A stretch of 64,000 nt of DNA from Ascidiimonas sp046199005 (GCA_046199005.1 CP176050.1:372001-436000), one strand, 5' to 3'. Positions 1 to 13,000 are shown, numbered from the stretch's first letter. Notes: generated by a model from the letters alone, not told the origin. Numbers and translations are program-made.

Positions 1-3000
1 TTGGGAAACAAAATATAAGATCTGACTTTAGATTGATATATTTAACCGGGGTCCTTGGTCTGCCATAAACCTTATCCAGTGTTTGTCTGTCTCTTGAAAA
101 ATCGCCAATGTTATACGATTTTCCTGCACTTACAAGTACATTGTTTTGATAAGAAGACACTTCTTTATTACTGAAGACAGATTCCTGATAACGCTTGGTT
201 TTATTTTTTTCGGATGGCCTTCCCACATAATTGTAGGTTTTTAGATTGGCTCTCACCTTTAATTTATCGGCAAATTGATGTTTGACGTTTTCGGTATACT
301 TTTCAAATTTAGAAGTGGCTACTGGCTTTTTGGGTACTTTAGTAAACATATTATAAATAAACTCTCCCGTTGCTTCATTCTGTTTAAAATTGATCTTTTC
401 ATAGGTAAGATCTTTAGTTTCTGAACAAGCACCTACACTCTGTGGTTTGTCTCCCAAAATATTCTTGACCATTGCATACAGATTTCTCGCCTCACTTGTA
501 CTTTCGGGAGTATATTGAGAAAATAGATAATCACCCCAATCCATTAGATTGTCAAGGTATTTCATAACAACATTTTTCTGATAGGCAGAAATTCTCATTC
601 TCGCAATAGCATGAGGATTTCCTGGATTCCTTCGGTACTCCTCAATAGCATTCTCATTGCTGTAAATCTCCTCTAGCTTTTGAAGACCTAATTCTCTGAA
701 TGCGGTAAAATTCCAATTTACATCTGCAGGGAAAGCTAATCGATCAAATTCATCTTTGCTATTGGTCGGGTCATAAATATAACGATACCAGATATCTGCT
801 TCTCTGAATTTACCGGAAGCATTCAAATGATCTGCAATTCTCATAGGGATATGGAAAAAGATCTCATAAAAATAATTTCCAAAACTTTCATTATAATCTA
901 CCTGCTCTTTAAAATGATTTTGATTTTTATGATGCAATAGTTCATTTACAGATATAGATATATTATTCCATAAGGTTTGAAGCCCTTCGGGATTTAAAGT
1001 AATTCTTGGTAGACTGTCAATCGCCAACTCAGACACAAAATCTCTTTGACTTTGAATGGTCGTTGAAGAAATCATAAAGTTAAATGCGTCTCCCACGTGA
1101 AAGGATTTAAAACTATCATAGTATAACTTGTATTCATTCCTAAGTTTATTAACACCACCTGTATTAAGCGGAATATTAAATTCAGATTGGTGTGTTAATT
1201 TCTGGTAGGTAAGATCTATGGTATTTACCCGAGATTTTATGGCTGACTCGGGGATGTAATCTATTTGATGGTCTAAAAAGAAATCACCGTTAGCTACTTC
1301 ATTGAGATTTTTAAAGAAATATTTTTCGTTTCCGCTGGAATCCTGCGGAATAATTCGATACCTAGAATTAGGAACATCAAACTTCACTTTAAAATAAAGT
1401 CGGTCATCGCCAATCTTAAAAGCGAGTGTTTGATCTGGTATCGTAAAATTAGTTGGCGGACTCTCTTGATTTGGAGCGGTGGGGTAGAGAACAACCTTGT
1501 CAAATCTGGAGAAAGAAAACGTCTTATCATCTTCGCCATCAAACCAGTACTTATGAACTATCTTAATGGCGATATCTGTTTCAAAAGCATCGAAGATAAC
1601 TCTTGTATGCTTATAGCGAGGAGTAAGTGCTTCTTCTTTATCGGTCCAGATGTGATAGAGTAAAAGCTTGTTAGCCTTGGGTCTGATAAGCAGAGGATAG
1701 GGTTTTCTGTATACAGTATGCTCAAAAGATTTTAACACATTTTCCCTTAATTCTGTCGCTAATTCGGTAAGCTGTCTGTTTCCGGGATTACTCCCTTGAA
1801 TAAAATCTTGTTTTTTATGGTTTTGCAAAGCAGGGTCTTGTAAGTTTCTGTCTGCGTCACTATCGCTAAACTTTCTTAGAAAGGGATCAAATTTGCTTGA
1901 CTTTCTATATCCTAAATCAATTTTTTGTGGTTCGCTCCATTTTCCATCAATTTTTTGATAAGAATAATTGGCAAAAATATCATAAACATGAGCGAGCAGT
2001 TTCTGTTCATCTTTATCAATAATATTAATATCCCTTCGCTGGTAAGATGTCCAGAAGACATAAAGTTTCCCATTCAACCGAATAGCAGATACATCTTCTG
2101 AGGAGATGGCCACATTCATTTTTTCCCAATTTGACCATTTTCTTCCTCCATCTGTCAATAGCTCTAAATGTCGGTAGTAGTATTCGTTGGGTTGTGTGCT
2201 TGTTCTTCCAAATAAATAGAATTTGGTTGTACCGTTCCACACATCTCTATAGGCACCTACTATTTTCAGCTCGGCGAGTTTCATTACTTGATGCAGGTAT
2301 TTTTTATAAGCATTTTGTACGACCTCCAGATTTAGCTTCTGCTGTAACAACTCGTCTTCTAATTCTTTGAACTCTGGTGTTTTATTATCTCTTATTTCTG
2401 GTTCTATATAGTTTTCCGGAAACAGGAAAATTTTCCTGTTAGCTTCCCAAACCCGATAATTTTTTCGCCACTCCCATTCTTCCTTCTCATCAAGATCAAG
2501 AATGACCATAAATTTTTCGTCTCTTGAAACTTCTAAACCAAGCAAGCATCTGTTGATATAGGTTTGTAACGAATTCGTGGCTATAACTATCTTAGGTAGC
2601 GTAAAGCAGTCACTCATTGAAATATCCAACAGGAAGTAATCATACAAATCATTAATAGTATCAAAACCAAAATTTTTTGTCCTTATGGTTTTGTTATAAA
2701 TGATGAAAGCAACTAACGCGTCTCTGAGTTTGGTATTGAGTTTGCTTTCTAATTCCTGAATTCCTTCTTCAAAAGCCGTATTGTTGGTAAAGGTGGATCT
2801 GATGGCATTTAAAAGAAGCTGCTCCTGCTCTTTTAAGCTATTGATGGAATTATCTGTTTTTAGGCGCTCGACCAAGGAAAAACTCAGATTCAGATTTTTG
2901 GCCCCATCAATCCGGTTCATTACTTTATAGATTTCAAAAACCGAACTATTTGAAGTAAAAATATCGGGGACATCTGCATAGGTTACACCTTTCCATTTTA

Positions 3001-5884
3001 CAATTGATTTTTTAAAAGTATCATCCGTGAGATTTCCCTGTTCAATATTTTTTAGAACATTCCAGATATCGAAATTGTATAATTCAGAAGTTTCAGTGAT
3101 CCAACTACTAAGAATAGAGAATCCTTTAATCCAGCTTTTATCATTCCAATTATTGAATCCAAATTTGGGATACTGTAACGTTTTAGATTCTTCACCGAGT
3201 CGGCTTAGTGTTTCATTGGATATTTTAGAAACAGTAGAAATGAGATCCAGCCTTTTTAAGAATAGCTTTATGTTAGACAAATCAATAATAGTTTGATCTG
3301 GAACGCTGCTTTGTGACAGCGCATTAAAAAGGGTATTAAGTTCGCTATCTGTTTTTTCAATGAATACTCTGTAATACGATAATACCGCACTATCAATAGA
3401 AAGCCAGTTATTAAATAGTATTTCAAACTTATTGCCCGTCTGAAAAGCGTCACCAGCGACTAATGCTTGTGTATCTTCTGAGGAAAGGTATGTTTGACTA
3501 TCGGGATTTACGGTTTGCTCCAGTAACGAATCATCAAATAGATAGATAAGGTCATCAGGAGTAAAGCCGAATCCTCGGTAGGATTTAATAAAAGAATCGA
3601 AGTCCAGAATTTTATCAATAGAACTATCAAAAGGAACGAAAGAGCCGTTACCCCAAATGATGAGTATACGATTAAAATCATCAATAGAACTCAGCCCCGT
3701 CCATTTAAATATTTCTAAATACTGATAAAGGGTATTAAGTGTTGAACGATCTAACTTTATATAAGTTTTTCCATCACCCGGATCAAAACCAATTATATTA
3801 GAAAGCATTTTAATACAGCTTCCAATTTCTGAAGTTTGAATACCATAAATTCCTTGAAGCCTGAGATTCAATTCTATCGCTTTATCGCTGTTGTTTTCCA
3901 GAATTTCCAGGATTTCTATTTGTTGATCTGTTATCCATGAGGGGGGTAAAATCTTCGGCCAGGAAAAGTCTTTTGTTGCGTCTTCAGAAATTCCGTTGAT
4001 GATAGAAGCAGTGGTTTCAACATCTAATTGTAAAGTGTTTTTTAAGGCTAAAAAATCAGCAAAGTTTAGAATCGCATCTTTGTTGAGTGAATCGTGTTTG
4101 ATGTCATAAATCTTGCAGATAATATCAAAATCTGATAAAGTTAATCCGGTTGCTTTCCAGAATCTCAATAGACGATGTAAAATTCCTTTCCATTTAGGTA
4201 ATGATGACTTAAATTTTATATTTATTTTTTGGAGATCGCTGGGATCGGTTTTTCGTTCGATTGATAACTTGTTCTCCCAAAATGATAAAGCCGCCAGTTC
4301 TTTCGTTTCATCTGCTGTTAAACCACTTTTTTTTCTGAACTTTAAGACATCGTTATCTACTTTAGCGGTATGATTTTGTTTGGTTATAAGATTATACTGT
4401 TCTTGTGAAAGCTGTAATCTTTCAAGAGCAATGATGAGTTTTTCACTAGCTGTCGGAGTCGGATATAAGTACTCAAGCACCTGAAGCCTTGAAAGTTTAA
4501 AATACGACAACCTTTGTCTCACTTTTTCAAGCGGATGATTGTACGGAAGGCTAAACTCGATATCTGAGACCTCCTGTGCTAATCTGTCTTCTACTGATTT
4601 AGAATTACCGAGCTCAGATTCAACGAAAGCAGAGAGTACCTCGACAATGCATTCTATATAAGGAACGGATTTATTGGTATTTTCACAGGTTAATGGCAAC
4701 TTCCAGAGGTCTGGCCGTCTGTTTTTGAGATGTATTGAGTGCGATAACGGAAGCCTATTTTCAACACCTCCTTCTTTTTTCATCACCCTTTTCTCCACAA
4801 ATTGCATCAGATCGACAAAATATGCCGCCGGACTTAAAACAGATTTGCAATGTTCACAGTCACAATAATTTTGAGCTCCAAAAAGATCGGCTATGGTATC
4901 TACATCTTTTAAACCGTGTAGATCTTTTACCGCAGACCAATCAATATTTCCTGGGGTGTACAATATTCGATTAAGTTCTTCGTAGCTGTAAACCGTGTTT
5001 CTAAGAGAAGGATCTGCGATGTCCATATAGGCAAAGAGTCCGTTCATTGCGATATCATGTTGCATCTGCGCTCTCTCCTTAATCTCGATGGCCGTTCCTG
5101 CATCAACTTTGGTCTTTTTCATCAAACCCGTATAGCTCATCTCTAGTGCTGTACTTATATTTATTTCCTTACTGTAAAGAAGTAAAGAAAGATCGCTGTC
5201 CCGGCCTAATTGCAGAGCCTGCTGAGCGAGTGTAAGTTCTTTTAGAAATGCGGGCGTCACCTTAAGATTATAATCAATTTCTGTATTCAACAGACCAGTT
5301 TTGGCAGAAATGACTGGATTGGTGAGCAAATCAAAATTTGTATTTTTTGTATAGAAAGCTTTTAATTCCTTTGAAGGGGATTTAATAAGACGTTTGTTAA
5401 TATTCGCATATTCGGGATTTACGAACAGCCTATTCATAAAAAAGGCCGATGGATTTTTCTGTTCCGCCTGCTTGAGAATATCGAAAGCTAATTCTTTGGC
5501 ACGATTTCCTTTTTCATCAACGTTCGAATTTTTAGCAATGAGTTTACCGAGGCTTGTTTTGTCAAATTTCACGAGATCTCTAGCATCCTTTACACCCTGT
5601 TTTCCCAACATTTCTACGATGGCTGTATTTTCATTGGTTAATTCGAGCAATTCTATAGAACCTAACAGGCTTTGCTTTTGTTTCTCTGAAATTACTTTTT
5701 CTGCATGCCACCTTTTGACAAAATTCTGCCTTACTTCTGCCTTCGCAGAGGCAAATGCGGTTAGTTTATCCAGCTTAAAATTCCCGAGACCGGGTATTGA
5801 CTTTAATCGGGAAGCATTTATTTTGAGCTGAGGGTCTATGGTATTTTTTACCTTACTTTTTGAGGTTGTTTTTTGTTTTGCCAT
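1..5884 (-). CDS. TcA-like toxin subunit, 3' end outside window (partial)
   Basis: This is the N-terminal 1961 residues of a Tc-toxin A subunit, the pentameric pore and translocation channel that injects the TcB-TcC cocoon payload into target cells. The frame was followed codon by codon from the ATG at 5884 to base 2, with no stop, so the gene is cut by the window edge and not broken. Near residue 350 it has the VRP1/TcA signature CEHCKSVLSPAAYFVDLMQF followed by RRPDLWKLPLTCENTN. Around 1140-1165 lies WEWRKNYRVWEANRKIFLF, then a neuraminidase-like/TcB-binding stretch with GKLYVFW, and further on YNESFGNYFYEIFFHIP and WYRYIYDPT. Near residue 1780 is HAIARMRISAYQKNVVMKY. All of these are family hallmarks. 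The gene starts 62 bases after the TcB-TcC gene, so the two are probably one operon. The receptor-binding and channel end cannot be judged here. Confidence 0.93.
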   Translation of the reverse strand, partial: MAKQKTTSKSKVKNTIDPQLKINASRLKSIPGLGNFKLDKLTAFASAKAEVRQNFVKRWHAEKVISEKQKQSLLGSIELLELTNENTAIVEMLGKQGVKDARDLVKFDKTSLGKLIAKNSNVDEKGNRAKELAFDILKQAEQKNPSAFFMNRLFVNPEYANINKRLIKSPSKELKAFYTKNTNFDLLTNPVISAKTGLLNTEIDYNLKVTPAFLKELTLAQQALQLGRDSDLSLLLYSKEINISTALEMSYTGLMKKTKVDAGTAIEIKERAQMQHDIAMNGLFAYMDIADPSLRNTVYSYEELNRILYTPGNIDWSAVKDLHGLKDVDTIADLFGAQNYCDCEHCKSVLSPAAYFVDLMQFVEKRVMKKEGGVENRLPLSHSIHLKNRRPDLWKLPLTCENTNKSVPYIECIVEVLSAFVESELGNSKSVEDRLAQEVSDIEFSLPYNHPLEKVRQRLSYFKLSRLQVLEYLYPTPTASEKLIIALERLQLSQEQYNLITKQNHTAKVDNDVLKFRKKSGLTADETKELAALSFWENKLSIERKTDPSDLQKINIKFKSSLPKWKGILHRLLRFWKATGLTLSDFDIICKIYDIKHDSLNKDAILNFADFLALKNTLQLDVETTASIINGISEDATKDFSWPKILPPSWITDQQIEILEILENNSDKAIELNLRLQGIYGIQTSEIGSCIKMLSNIIGFDPGDGKTYIKLDRSTLNTLYQYLEIFKWTGLSSIDDFNRILIIWGNGSFVPFDSSIDKILDFDSFIKSYRGFGFTPDDLIYLFDDSLLEQTVNPDSQTYLSSEDTQALVAGDAFQTGNKFEILFNNWLSIDSAVLSYYRVFIEKTDSELNTLFNALSQSSVPDQTIIDLSNIKLFLKRLDLISTVSKISNETLSRLGEESKTLQYPKFGFNNWNDKSWIKGFSILSSWITETSELYNFDIWNVLKNIEQGNLTDDTFKKSIVKWKGVTYADVPDIFTSNSSVFEIYKVMNRIDGAKNLNLSFSLVERLKTDNSINSLKEQEQLLLNAIRSTFTNNTAFEEGIQELESKLNTKLRDALVAFIIYNKTIRTKNFGFDTINDLYDYFLLDISMSDCFTLPKIVIATNSLQTYINRCLLGLEVSRDEKFMVILDLDEKEEWEWRKNYRVWEANRKIFLFPENYIEPEIRDNKTPEFKELEDELLQQKLNLEVVQNAYKKYLHQVMKLAELKIVGAYRDVWNGTTKFYLFGRTSTQPNEYYYRHLELLTDGGRKWSNWEKMNVAISSEDVSAIRLNGKLYVFWTSYQRRDINIIDKDEQKLLAHVYDIFANYSYQKIDGKWSEPQKIDLGYRKSSKFDPFLRKFSDSDADRNLQDPALQNHKKQDFIQGSNPGNRQLTELATELRENVLKSFEHTVYRKPYPLLIRPKANKLLLYHIWTDKEEALTPRYKHTRVIFDAFETDIAIKIVHKYWFDGEDDKTFSFSRFDKVVLYPTAPNQESPPTNFTIPDQTLAFKIGDDRLYFKVKFDVPNSRYRIIPQDSSGNEKYFFKNLNEVANGDFFLDHQIDYIPESAIKSRVNTIDLTYQKLTHQSEFNIPLNTGGVNKLRNEYKLYYDSFKSFHVGDAFNFMISSTTIQSQRDFVSELAIDSLPRITLNPEGLQTLWNNISISVNELLHHKNQNHFKEQVDYNESFGNYFYEIFFHIPMRIADHLNASGKFREADIWYRYIYDPTNSKDEFDRLAFPADVNWNFTAFRELGLQKLEEIYSNENAIEEYRRNPGNPHAIARMRISAYQKNVVMKYLDNLMDWGDYLFSQYTPESTSEARNLYAMVKNILGDKPQSVGACSETKDLTYEKINFKQNEATGEFIYNMFTKVPKKPVATSKFEKYTENVKHQFADKLKVRANLKTYNYVGRPSEKNKTKRYQESVFSNKEVSSYQNNVLVSAGKSYNIGDFSRDRQTLDKVYGRPRTPVKYINLKSDLIFCFP

Positions 5885-5946
5885 GATTTACTGTTTTGTA
5901 CTATTATGGATCGTTAAAATAGATTGCTTTATATGAGTGTATTTGT

Positions 5947-7053
5947 CTACGGCTGAGCATGCAAAATCCATGTTCTACCCGTCTGACTGTCCTCCACAGT
6001 ACCATCAATATGAGTCTGGTATCGTCGATTAGAACTGGATGAGCTAGGATTGTTAGCAGCATCCCATCCAGCATCAAAAGCAGCTTCTCCTGCTTCTTCT
6101 CCTGCCCAACCTAAAGTAAATCCACCGATAACACCTCCTATTACACAGGCTATTCCGGCACCCGGTCCTGTTTCAGAAAAAATAGCCGCAGCTCCAGCGC
6201 ACCCTAACCAGAATCCACCTTCTCCCCCAGCTTCACCTCCAGAGGCTCGTGCCATAACTCTTCCTCGCTCCTCATTAGTCTGCGCCTCCGCAACATCGCT
6301 AACAAGCATCGCAGCGGAAAATGCGGAGAGCGCCCCAGGAAGTATATGTCCTACTCTTCGGCTCAATCTCCTTGAGAAGGATTCGGCTACATCTCTTGAT
6401 GCTCGTGTTCCTGACCGTGCTGCGGTTCTTGCTGCGTCGGCAACTTCGTCAAGCCCCCCAATTGCGGTTCGGGCAGCTCTTGATGAACCGCCTCCGTCTA
6501 AAGGCGCACTATTTATTGCACTCATTAACCTACGACCTTCTCCGTTATCTATTAATCCAGGGGGAACTAGCGAGTGCGGTATACCGGTCTCAGCCAGTTG
6601 TCTTGATATTAAAGAGTTAACAGTCCTACCTCTAGAAACATGTGTAAATGCTGATAGCCTGTTAGGATGAAGAGTTCTTAATTGCCTTGCAAGGTCAAGT
6701 GTTTGCTCTCCCATTTGGACATGACTTCTTAATTGTTGCTGTAAAGGGTCGAAAACTCTTGATAAATGTCGATGAGCATCAGGATCAGTTCTAGAAACTC
6801 TTTGCAAAAATTCGCCAATTTCGGTTAATCGATTTCTTGATGCCTGAACAGAACTTCTTAGTTGACTTGCATGGTTGTAAATAGCAGATGCTCCTGCTCT
6901 TCCTCCACCCGCAGAAGGTTGTCTAACAATATTTAGCCCTTGAGCTTCTCCTAGTACGGCTTCAAAAGTTCCTCTATAAAAACCATGCCCTGAAGTCGTG
7001 CTTCTAATTGATTCGAGAATTGGTGCTGCTTCGTCAAATGCATCCTCACCATT
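5947..7053 (-). other. variable effector tip of the TcB-TcC protein
   Basis: This is the region after the RHS core ends at SDKNG, about 369 residues. It is rich in Ala, Gly, Arg and Ser and has a visibly higher G+C content than the preceding RHS part. Features seen: an Arg-rich helical stretch (AARTAARSGTRASRDVAESF), a Gly/Ala-rich hydrophobic segment that could be membrane-active (FWLGCAGAAAIF, then CVIGGVIGGFTLGWAGEEAG), and a short polar tail after a serine run. No catalytic motif (ADP-ribosyltransferase, deaminase, glycosyltransferase or nuclease) was recognised. By position it is the translocated toxin. Its activity is unknown. Confidence 0.7.
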
Positions 7054-10000
7054 CTTGTCACTAAATCTTATGGGAGATGAATTACAATATTTATACACAT
7101 TCAATCCATCGCCAATCCCAATAGGGTCAACACTCATCCATCTTCCCAGCCAGGGCAAATAATATCGGGCTCCATGATAGTTAAGTCCACTCTCTTCATC
7201 ACGCTCCATCCCGGTATATCGATATCGTTTTTTAGTTGCCTTCACACTTGCATTGGATGCCTTATAGGCTACAGATCCGTATGGATGGTATTCTTCGTAA
7301 CTGATAATTACTCCGGAACCATCTGTTTCCAGCCCTACAGAGCCTAAATGGTTGCTGTATTGATATCGATCAAGTATTCCTTTGTTTAGCTGGTTGTTAT
7401 CTGTTTCCAGTATGTTTTCAACGATCAATATCCGTTGATCTTCCACATAAAGATGATGCGTTTCTATTTCTTCTACAACGGCATTAGAAGCATTTCTTCT
7501 ACGGTATAATTCGGTGCCACCAAGGTAAATTCGTTCTTCCGTAATTCCGCTTTTAGCGATGTATTTTCTGGTTCGCTGCCGTTGGCCATCGTACTGGTAA
7601 TGAGCCTCACCACCACCACCAAGATTTAATTTATGAACACGGTCTAAATAGTCCCAATTTGCCAGATATGCCTGAGGAGTATCGTTGTAATTTAACATAT
7701 TACCATGCGCATCATAATTGTAATTAACGGTGCTGGAAGGTGTAGGATTACTTCCGGTATAACTGCGCAGTAAGTGATTACTATCAGAAGCATACTCGTA
7801 GTTACGTGTCCATCGATCTGTTGCGATGGGAGATATGTGTCGTATCCTTAACATATTACCTACCGGATCGTAATTATATTTCTGTGTATAATTCCGAAGT
7901 GTTTTATCGGTAGTTGTATTACTTGTAATTGGAAAATTAACAGCCGTAGCAGACGGTTCAGTCGAAGCAGGAGCATTATTAAAAGATTTGTTTTCACGGC
8001 CCGATGCAGCTATGAGCCTGTAAAGCGCATCGTAAGTATATTCATTCTTTGCGTCTACCTGCTGGTTCATGAAAAAAACCGTTTCAAACGCGTCATCTTC
8101 AATTTCCAGAATATTTCCGGAAGCATCATAGGTATAATACAAGTTTTGCAGTACGTTCGAATCATTCAGATTAGAAGGAGCAGCAGGCAGGTTAAAAGCA
8201 ACTCCGTCTTTAGTAGTCTTCATCTGCACTAAACGAAAAGTCAGTGGGTCATAATGATATTTCGTCGTAGTTCCATTGCCATAGCGAATACGAGTGCGCT
8301 GTCCTTTTTCGTTAAACTCAATATGAGATACAGCCAAAACACTACGGCCGGTGCCTGTAAGGTTTGTTTTGTCTGCGCCAGTCACGTGAGTTTCGGAAAC
8401 TAAAGAGCCTCTTTCGTTGTAACTAGGAATATAAACAGTAACGTTCGCCGTACTTCGGTGCCAATTCAACATACGTTGCATTCGGTTAAGCGCATCGAAA
8501 GACGTTTGCTTCGTGAAAACCTGATTCTCCAGAACGTTCGTAGAAGATCCGGGAGACCAGTCAATAACCGCTTGGTCAAAAGCGGCAGCTAACTGACGGG
8601 TTGTGGTGAGGAGATTTCCTTTAAAGTCAAAGGCTGTATTTTGAGTTTTCCCGCTAGAATCATATTGTTCAAAAACTTTTCCGCGTAAATTGTTCTTTTG
8701 ATCATCTGCTACATTTTCACCATAGATTAGCTTGCCTATAACGACATGCCCTAACAAAGATTCCACCGGGCGCTGCAGAGCATCGTATTTGGTCTTGAAA
8801 ACCTGATCTTTAGAATCCCATAAAATTACAGGATTACCCATCGAATTATTGAGTGTCCAGCGTTCACCGGCATCCATACTCTTTTGATACAATCGATGTC
8901 CCAACATGTTGTATTTGTAAGTTACAACCTGATTACCCCGGCTATCAACAACGGCCTTCGCATTACCTTCAATATCTAAATCAATGAAAGTAGTATAGAG
9001 TCTGTCTTTTGCGTTTGTATCCCTACCATTATGAGTGATGCTGAGTACAGGTCTGCCTAATGAATCATAATAAAGAGACGTTGGAGTAGCTGCGTGAACA
9101 GCCGTTTTTTGAGCAGCTTGCTGCTCTTTTAGATCATTTATAAAGTCAGATCTGCTATTATCTGTTCTCCTTTTATACCATTCGCAGTTTTTGTCTAGAG
9201 CTGTGTCATTTTGATCAAATACTGACTTTTTCCAGGAATCAAATATTATTCTTGATAAAGAACCATCGGGGAATTGGGTATAGACTTGCCTGCCTAAACT
9301 ATCGTAATGCAATACGGGTGTGACTCCGATCTCTACTAGCTCAGCGTTATTTTCATATAGGAAATTCGTGCTAAAATAGGGTTCGTATTGTTTCACCGGA
9401 TTTCCTTTATTATTCAATACAGTACGACCATTACCTATCCAGCGCAGATCTGTTCCGGTATTTTTTTTGAGCTTTACACCATCTTTTATGTAATAGGCAT
9501 CACCTGGTTCAACCTGTACTTTGGTCATTAATACATTTCCCATTCCCCCGGAGTACTCGAAGCCAAATTGAATGGAGCTATTGTTATTTATATGGTAATG
9601 CTCTTCTCTTGTTATGGAAGCGGCGACTGCCGGGAAAGCCGATGTACTATAAGACTCAAAATCATATACAAATCTGGCGCTGGCATGTTTTAAAAGATCT
9701 TTCCCTGTGCTCTTTAGCAAAGTTGTATCTGTACTGCTCTTTGTGGCTGCTCCCAGAAACTGTTTGATTAGGGCGTTTTCCGCAGAATTTTGATATTCTT
9801 TGAGTCCTTCCAAATCATCTGCTTTGTCAATCTTTAAAACACTATTGTTCTGCTTGTACCCATTGCCTTCTCCTGCCAAAGCTTTAACCAGACCCAACTC
9901 ATCAAGTAAGACGGAATTTGCGTTTGCATTTATATCGATCACTCTGTTCGGTGACAGAGTTCGATAATTATAAGTATCTATACTCAATTTGTTGCCTACT

Positions 10001-13000
10001 GCATCCTCGATCTCCTTCACAAATAGATAATATCCGTCATTATAACGAGAAGTGCCATTAAAGGTTTCGGTATCGTAGATAACTTTTGTTAAGCTACCAA
10101 AAGAATCCTCATATGTTAAGGGGGTATAAAAACGGCTTTTAACGTTTGCCAGATTTTCAGCAGAATTTGCTTTTAGGTGTACAATTCCAGACCGAATCCA
10201 CAGATTTCCATCTATTTTAGTGAATTTACCTTCCGATTCTATTATGCTACTCAGAGGATTGCCACTTACCTGTAATTCTGTTCCGTCTTGTTTACTGTAA
10301 AGATGAGTTATTAAAGTTGGTGTAAAAGCTAATTGATAACTTTCGTAGAGCAACCCTAATGTATCAAAGAAGCCAGGATCATGTTTTGACAGATCATCTT
10401 TGCGATAGAGACTTCTCGAATGCTCGATCAGGCGTTTTTGGATTCCGGAAGAAGGAGAATTTTGATATTCAATAACAGTAGCGCTCGATAATACATTTTT
10501 AACTTCTGAAAATTGAAATTGTGCTCCTGATGGGCTCAAACCAGTAAGCTCATACGTTTTGGTTTCATAAGGTTGTCTAAGCCTGTAGGCATGAGGCAGA
10601 TCTATATCGTCCTGAACTGTGGTTCCAGATCTGTATTTTGTAAAACTGTTTTTTGAAAAAATTATATGGGTTTTGGTCTGTTCGTTTTTAGCAGCCGTAA
10701 TGTTCGATGAAAAAGCATTTTGAAGTACCACTTGTTCAGCTGGATCACCACTGATGACTTCCTCTGTGAAATCAGAAACATTTGAAGCCATCGAAAAAAA
10801 ATCGTTATTAGCTTTAATAGGATCTCTACCATAAACAATAAAAGCGCTTTCCAGCGTGTTGCCTAAGTCATCGATTTCCGTGTGAATGGTATGCGTAAGT
10901 CTGTAATCAGATTCGTCTCTTTCATAAGTTAGGTTAATTGCTTGACTCTCTGTGACCAGAAAAACGCCAAACTCATTACTTTGTCTTGGTTGAACAAGTT
11001 GAATATTGCAATTATGGGTCGCTACTGTAAATGGTTTCGATTGTAATTGTAGTTGAGTTTTTGTTGCATTTTCGGGAGCATCTAACGCGAATACCTCTTG
11101 TCGTAGCATCATCCCTTTGCATGCCCTCATAGCTTCTTGAAATTCAGCTTCGGATAAAGTTTTTATTTCGTCCTCGATCTGAGCATCTGGAAGTACAGGT
11201 TCTGTAACTGCAAGAGGACTCTCGGGAAACTTTCGGTTGTATTCTTCAAACCAATATTCTCTTTTAAAATATGTGATCATTAGATCGTTCTCCAGGAAAG
11301 CTCCTGTATGAAACCAAGTTCTAGTTAATACAGGTTTTTGAAATAGCGTTTCTTTTTTTTCAAATGAGTTGGTAGCATTGTTCCGGGACCATTCCGGATA
11401 TTCTTCGGTATCAATCTGGTCTACTCTCCCAAAGCCTCTGAATTCTCTTTCAGTATAGTCAAAGTAACCATGGTGATAACTGTAAGAAGTGGTAAAGCGA
11501 ACATCGGCTATTTTCTCCTTTGTGATTGTTTTGCTAACTACCTGAACAGGAAAAGGTAGTTTCGTTACCCATGGCGTTCCTTCTCTTTTATCTTTAAGAT
11601 AGAAATGAGTAGAACTTTTATAATTTATAGTCGTTTCTTTTCCAAGATTATTTTTATAGTGTGTAAGAATATGTGGCTTCTTACCTTTCATCAAATCAAT
11701 ATATCGCATTGGTTTTTGTGCATCGTCAGGCAAGTCAGAAGACCAAACGATACAAGAAGTACCATTTCCAAAAAGATCAACTATAGAGATCTTACTATTT
11801 TGGTGTACAGGAAAAAATGAGGTTATTTGATGTGCATTGCTCCAGGCATTTCCACTTAGATTGAGATACGCTGTAAATCTGTTTTTACCTAAATATATAA
11901 TATCGGCAGTACCTGTTCCGCTGATATCTGCAATTTGTAGGTATGATGGATTAAAAGCATCCGGACTATCAAAATCAGGAGGATTGCTCATCGTTATTTT
12001 TGAACTGAATTTTCCGTAGCCCATATTTGCCCAATAACAAACCTCATTGTTTCTAATACGAACAATATCTGTGAGTCCGTCACCAACCATGTCGGCCAGA
12101 AAAATGGTTTGTCCGGCATCAGCAAAAACTACTGCTGGCCCCCGGTCTTCATCAAACAATTTTTTAGTGAACTCGGCAGCAACATATCCTTTTTTGCCAT
12201 TTGAGGGATACCAAACCAATGCATTTTCTTCAGTGATCACCAATTCTGGCTTTCCATCACCATTTAAGTCTATCAATCTGGTATTCGGATCTTGTAAATC
12301 TATATTTGCTTTTTGTTCAAAGGGTTCAAATGATTTCCAATTGTCTTCGTTTAATAATTCGAAATATCCGTAAAGTCCCTGAGCTTTAATAACTATCTGC
12401 TTTTCTCCGTTGGCTTCGAGATCCTGAATCGTTAATAGACCTGTGGTTATTCCAGAAAATGAGGGTCTTGAACTTATTTTTTTGGCAATTGAAAATCCTA
12501 CCTCGCCGGTTTCATTTGAGTCACCCAAATTACTTTTATAAAACCATCCATTTGCTTCTTCGGCAAGAATACCAGACACGCCTTCTCCATAGAGATCTAT
12601 AAGTTGGTAATTATTAGTCAATCCGGTAGGAGCGTTCACAATATTTTCCTTGCTTACCGTTTTAATGGTTTGATTCCATGAATGATCCTGATAGGTGAAC
12701 TCCATTGAAGGGAGTGTCTTTTTCGAATAGGTGCCATCTGGCTTGCGAATATAGCCGCTTTGAGATGCAGATGATAGATAGTTCACATCGGTTTCTGATG
12801 AATTGTTAATGGAAGAAGGTGCGTAAACTAAATCAACAGATCTTACAAGGTAGTTTTCTCCGAATGTTTCTTCTTCCGGTGTTCCGACAAATTGTTTTTC
12901 ATCTTTAAAATGATGAAACATAAGTATGCGTTTGCACAAACGATTGGTTCGTATTTCAAAACCAGACCTATAAGATGAAAAAGCATCTGATCTATAAAAC

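Noticed and set aside
5394..5831. 145-codon plus-strand reading frame opposite TcA
   Set aside because: It lies wholly within the clearly coding TcA frame, and its translation resembles no protein.
1..5884. Apparent lack of a long gene with both start and stop in the first 5.9 kb
   Set aside because: Codon-by-codon reading of the minus strand shows one open frame from the ATG at 5884 to the left edge with TcA motifs throughout. It is a truncated window, not a pseudogene.
6050..6670. 206-codon plus-strand reading frame opposite the toxin tip
   Set aside because: It is antisense to the Ala/Gly-rich end of the TcB-TcC gene. Its Ala/Pro/Ser-rich translation is what the complement of such codons gives, and it has no protein-like features.
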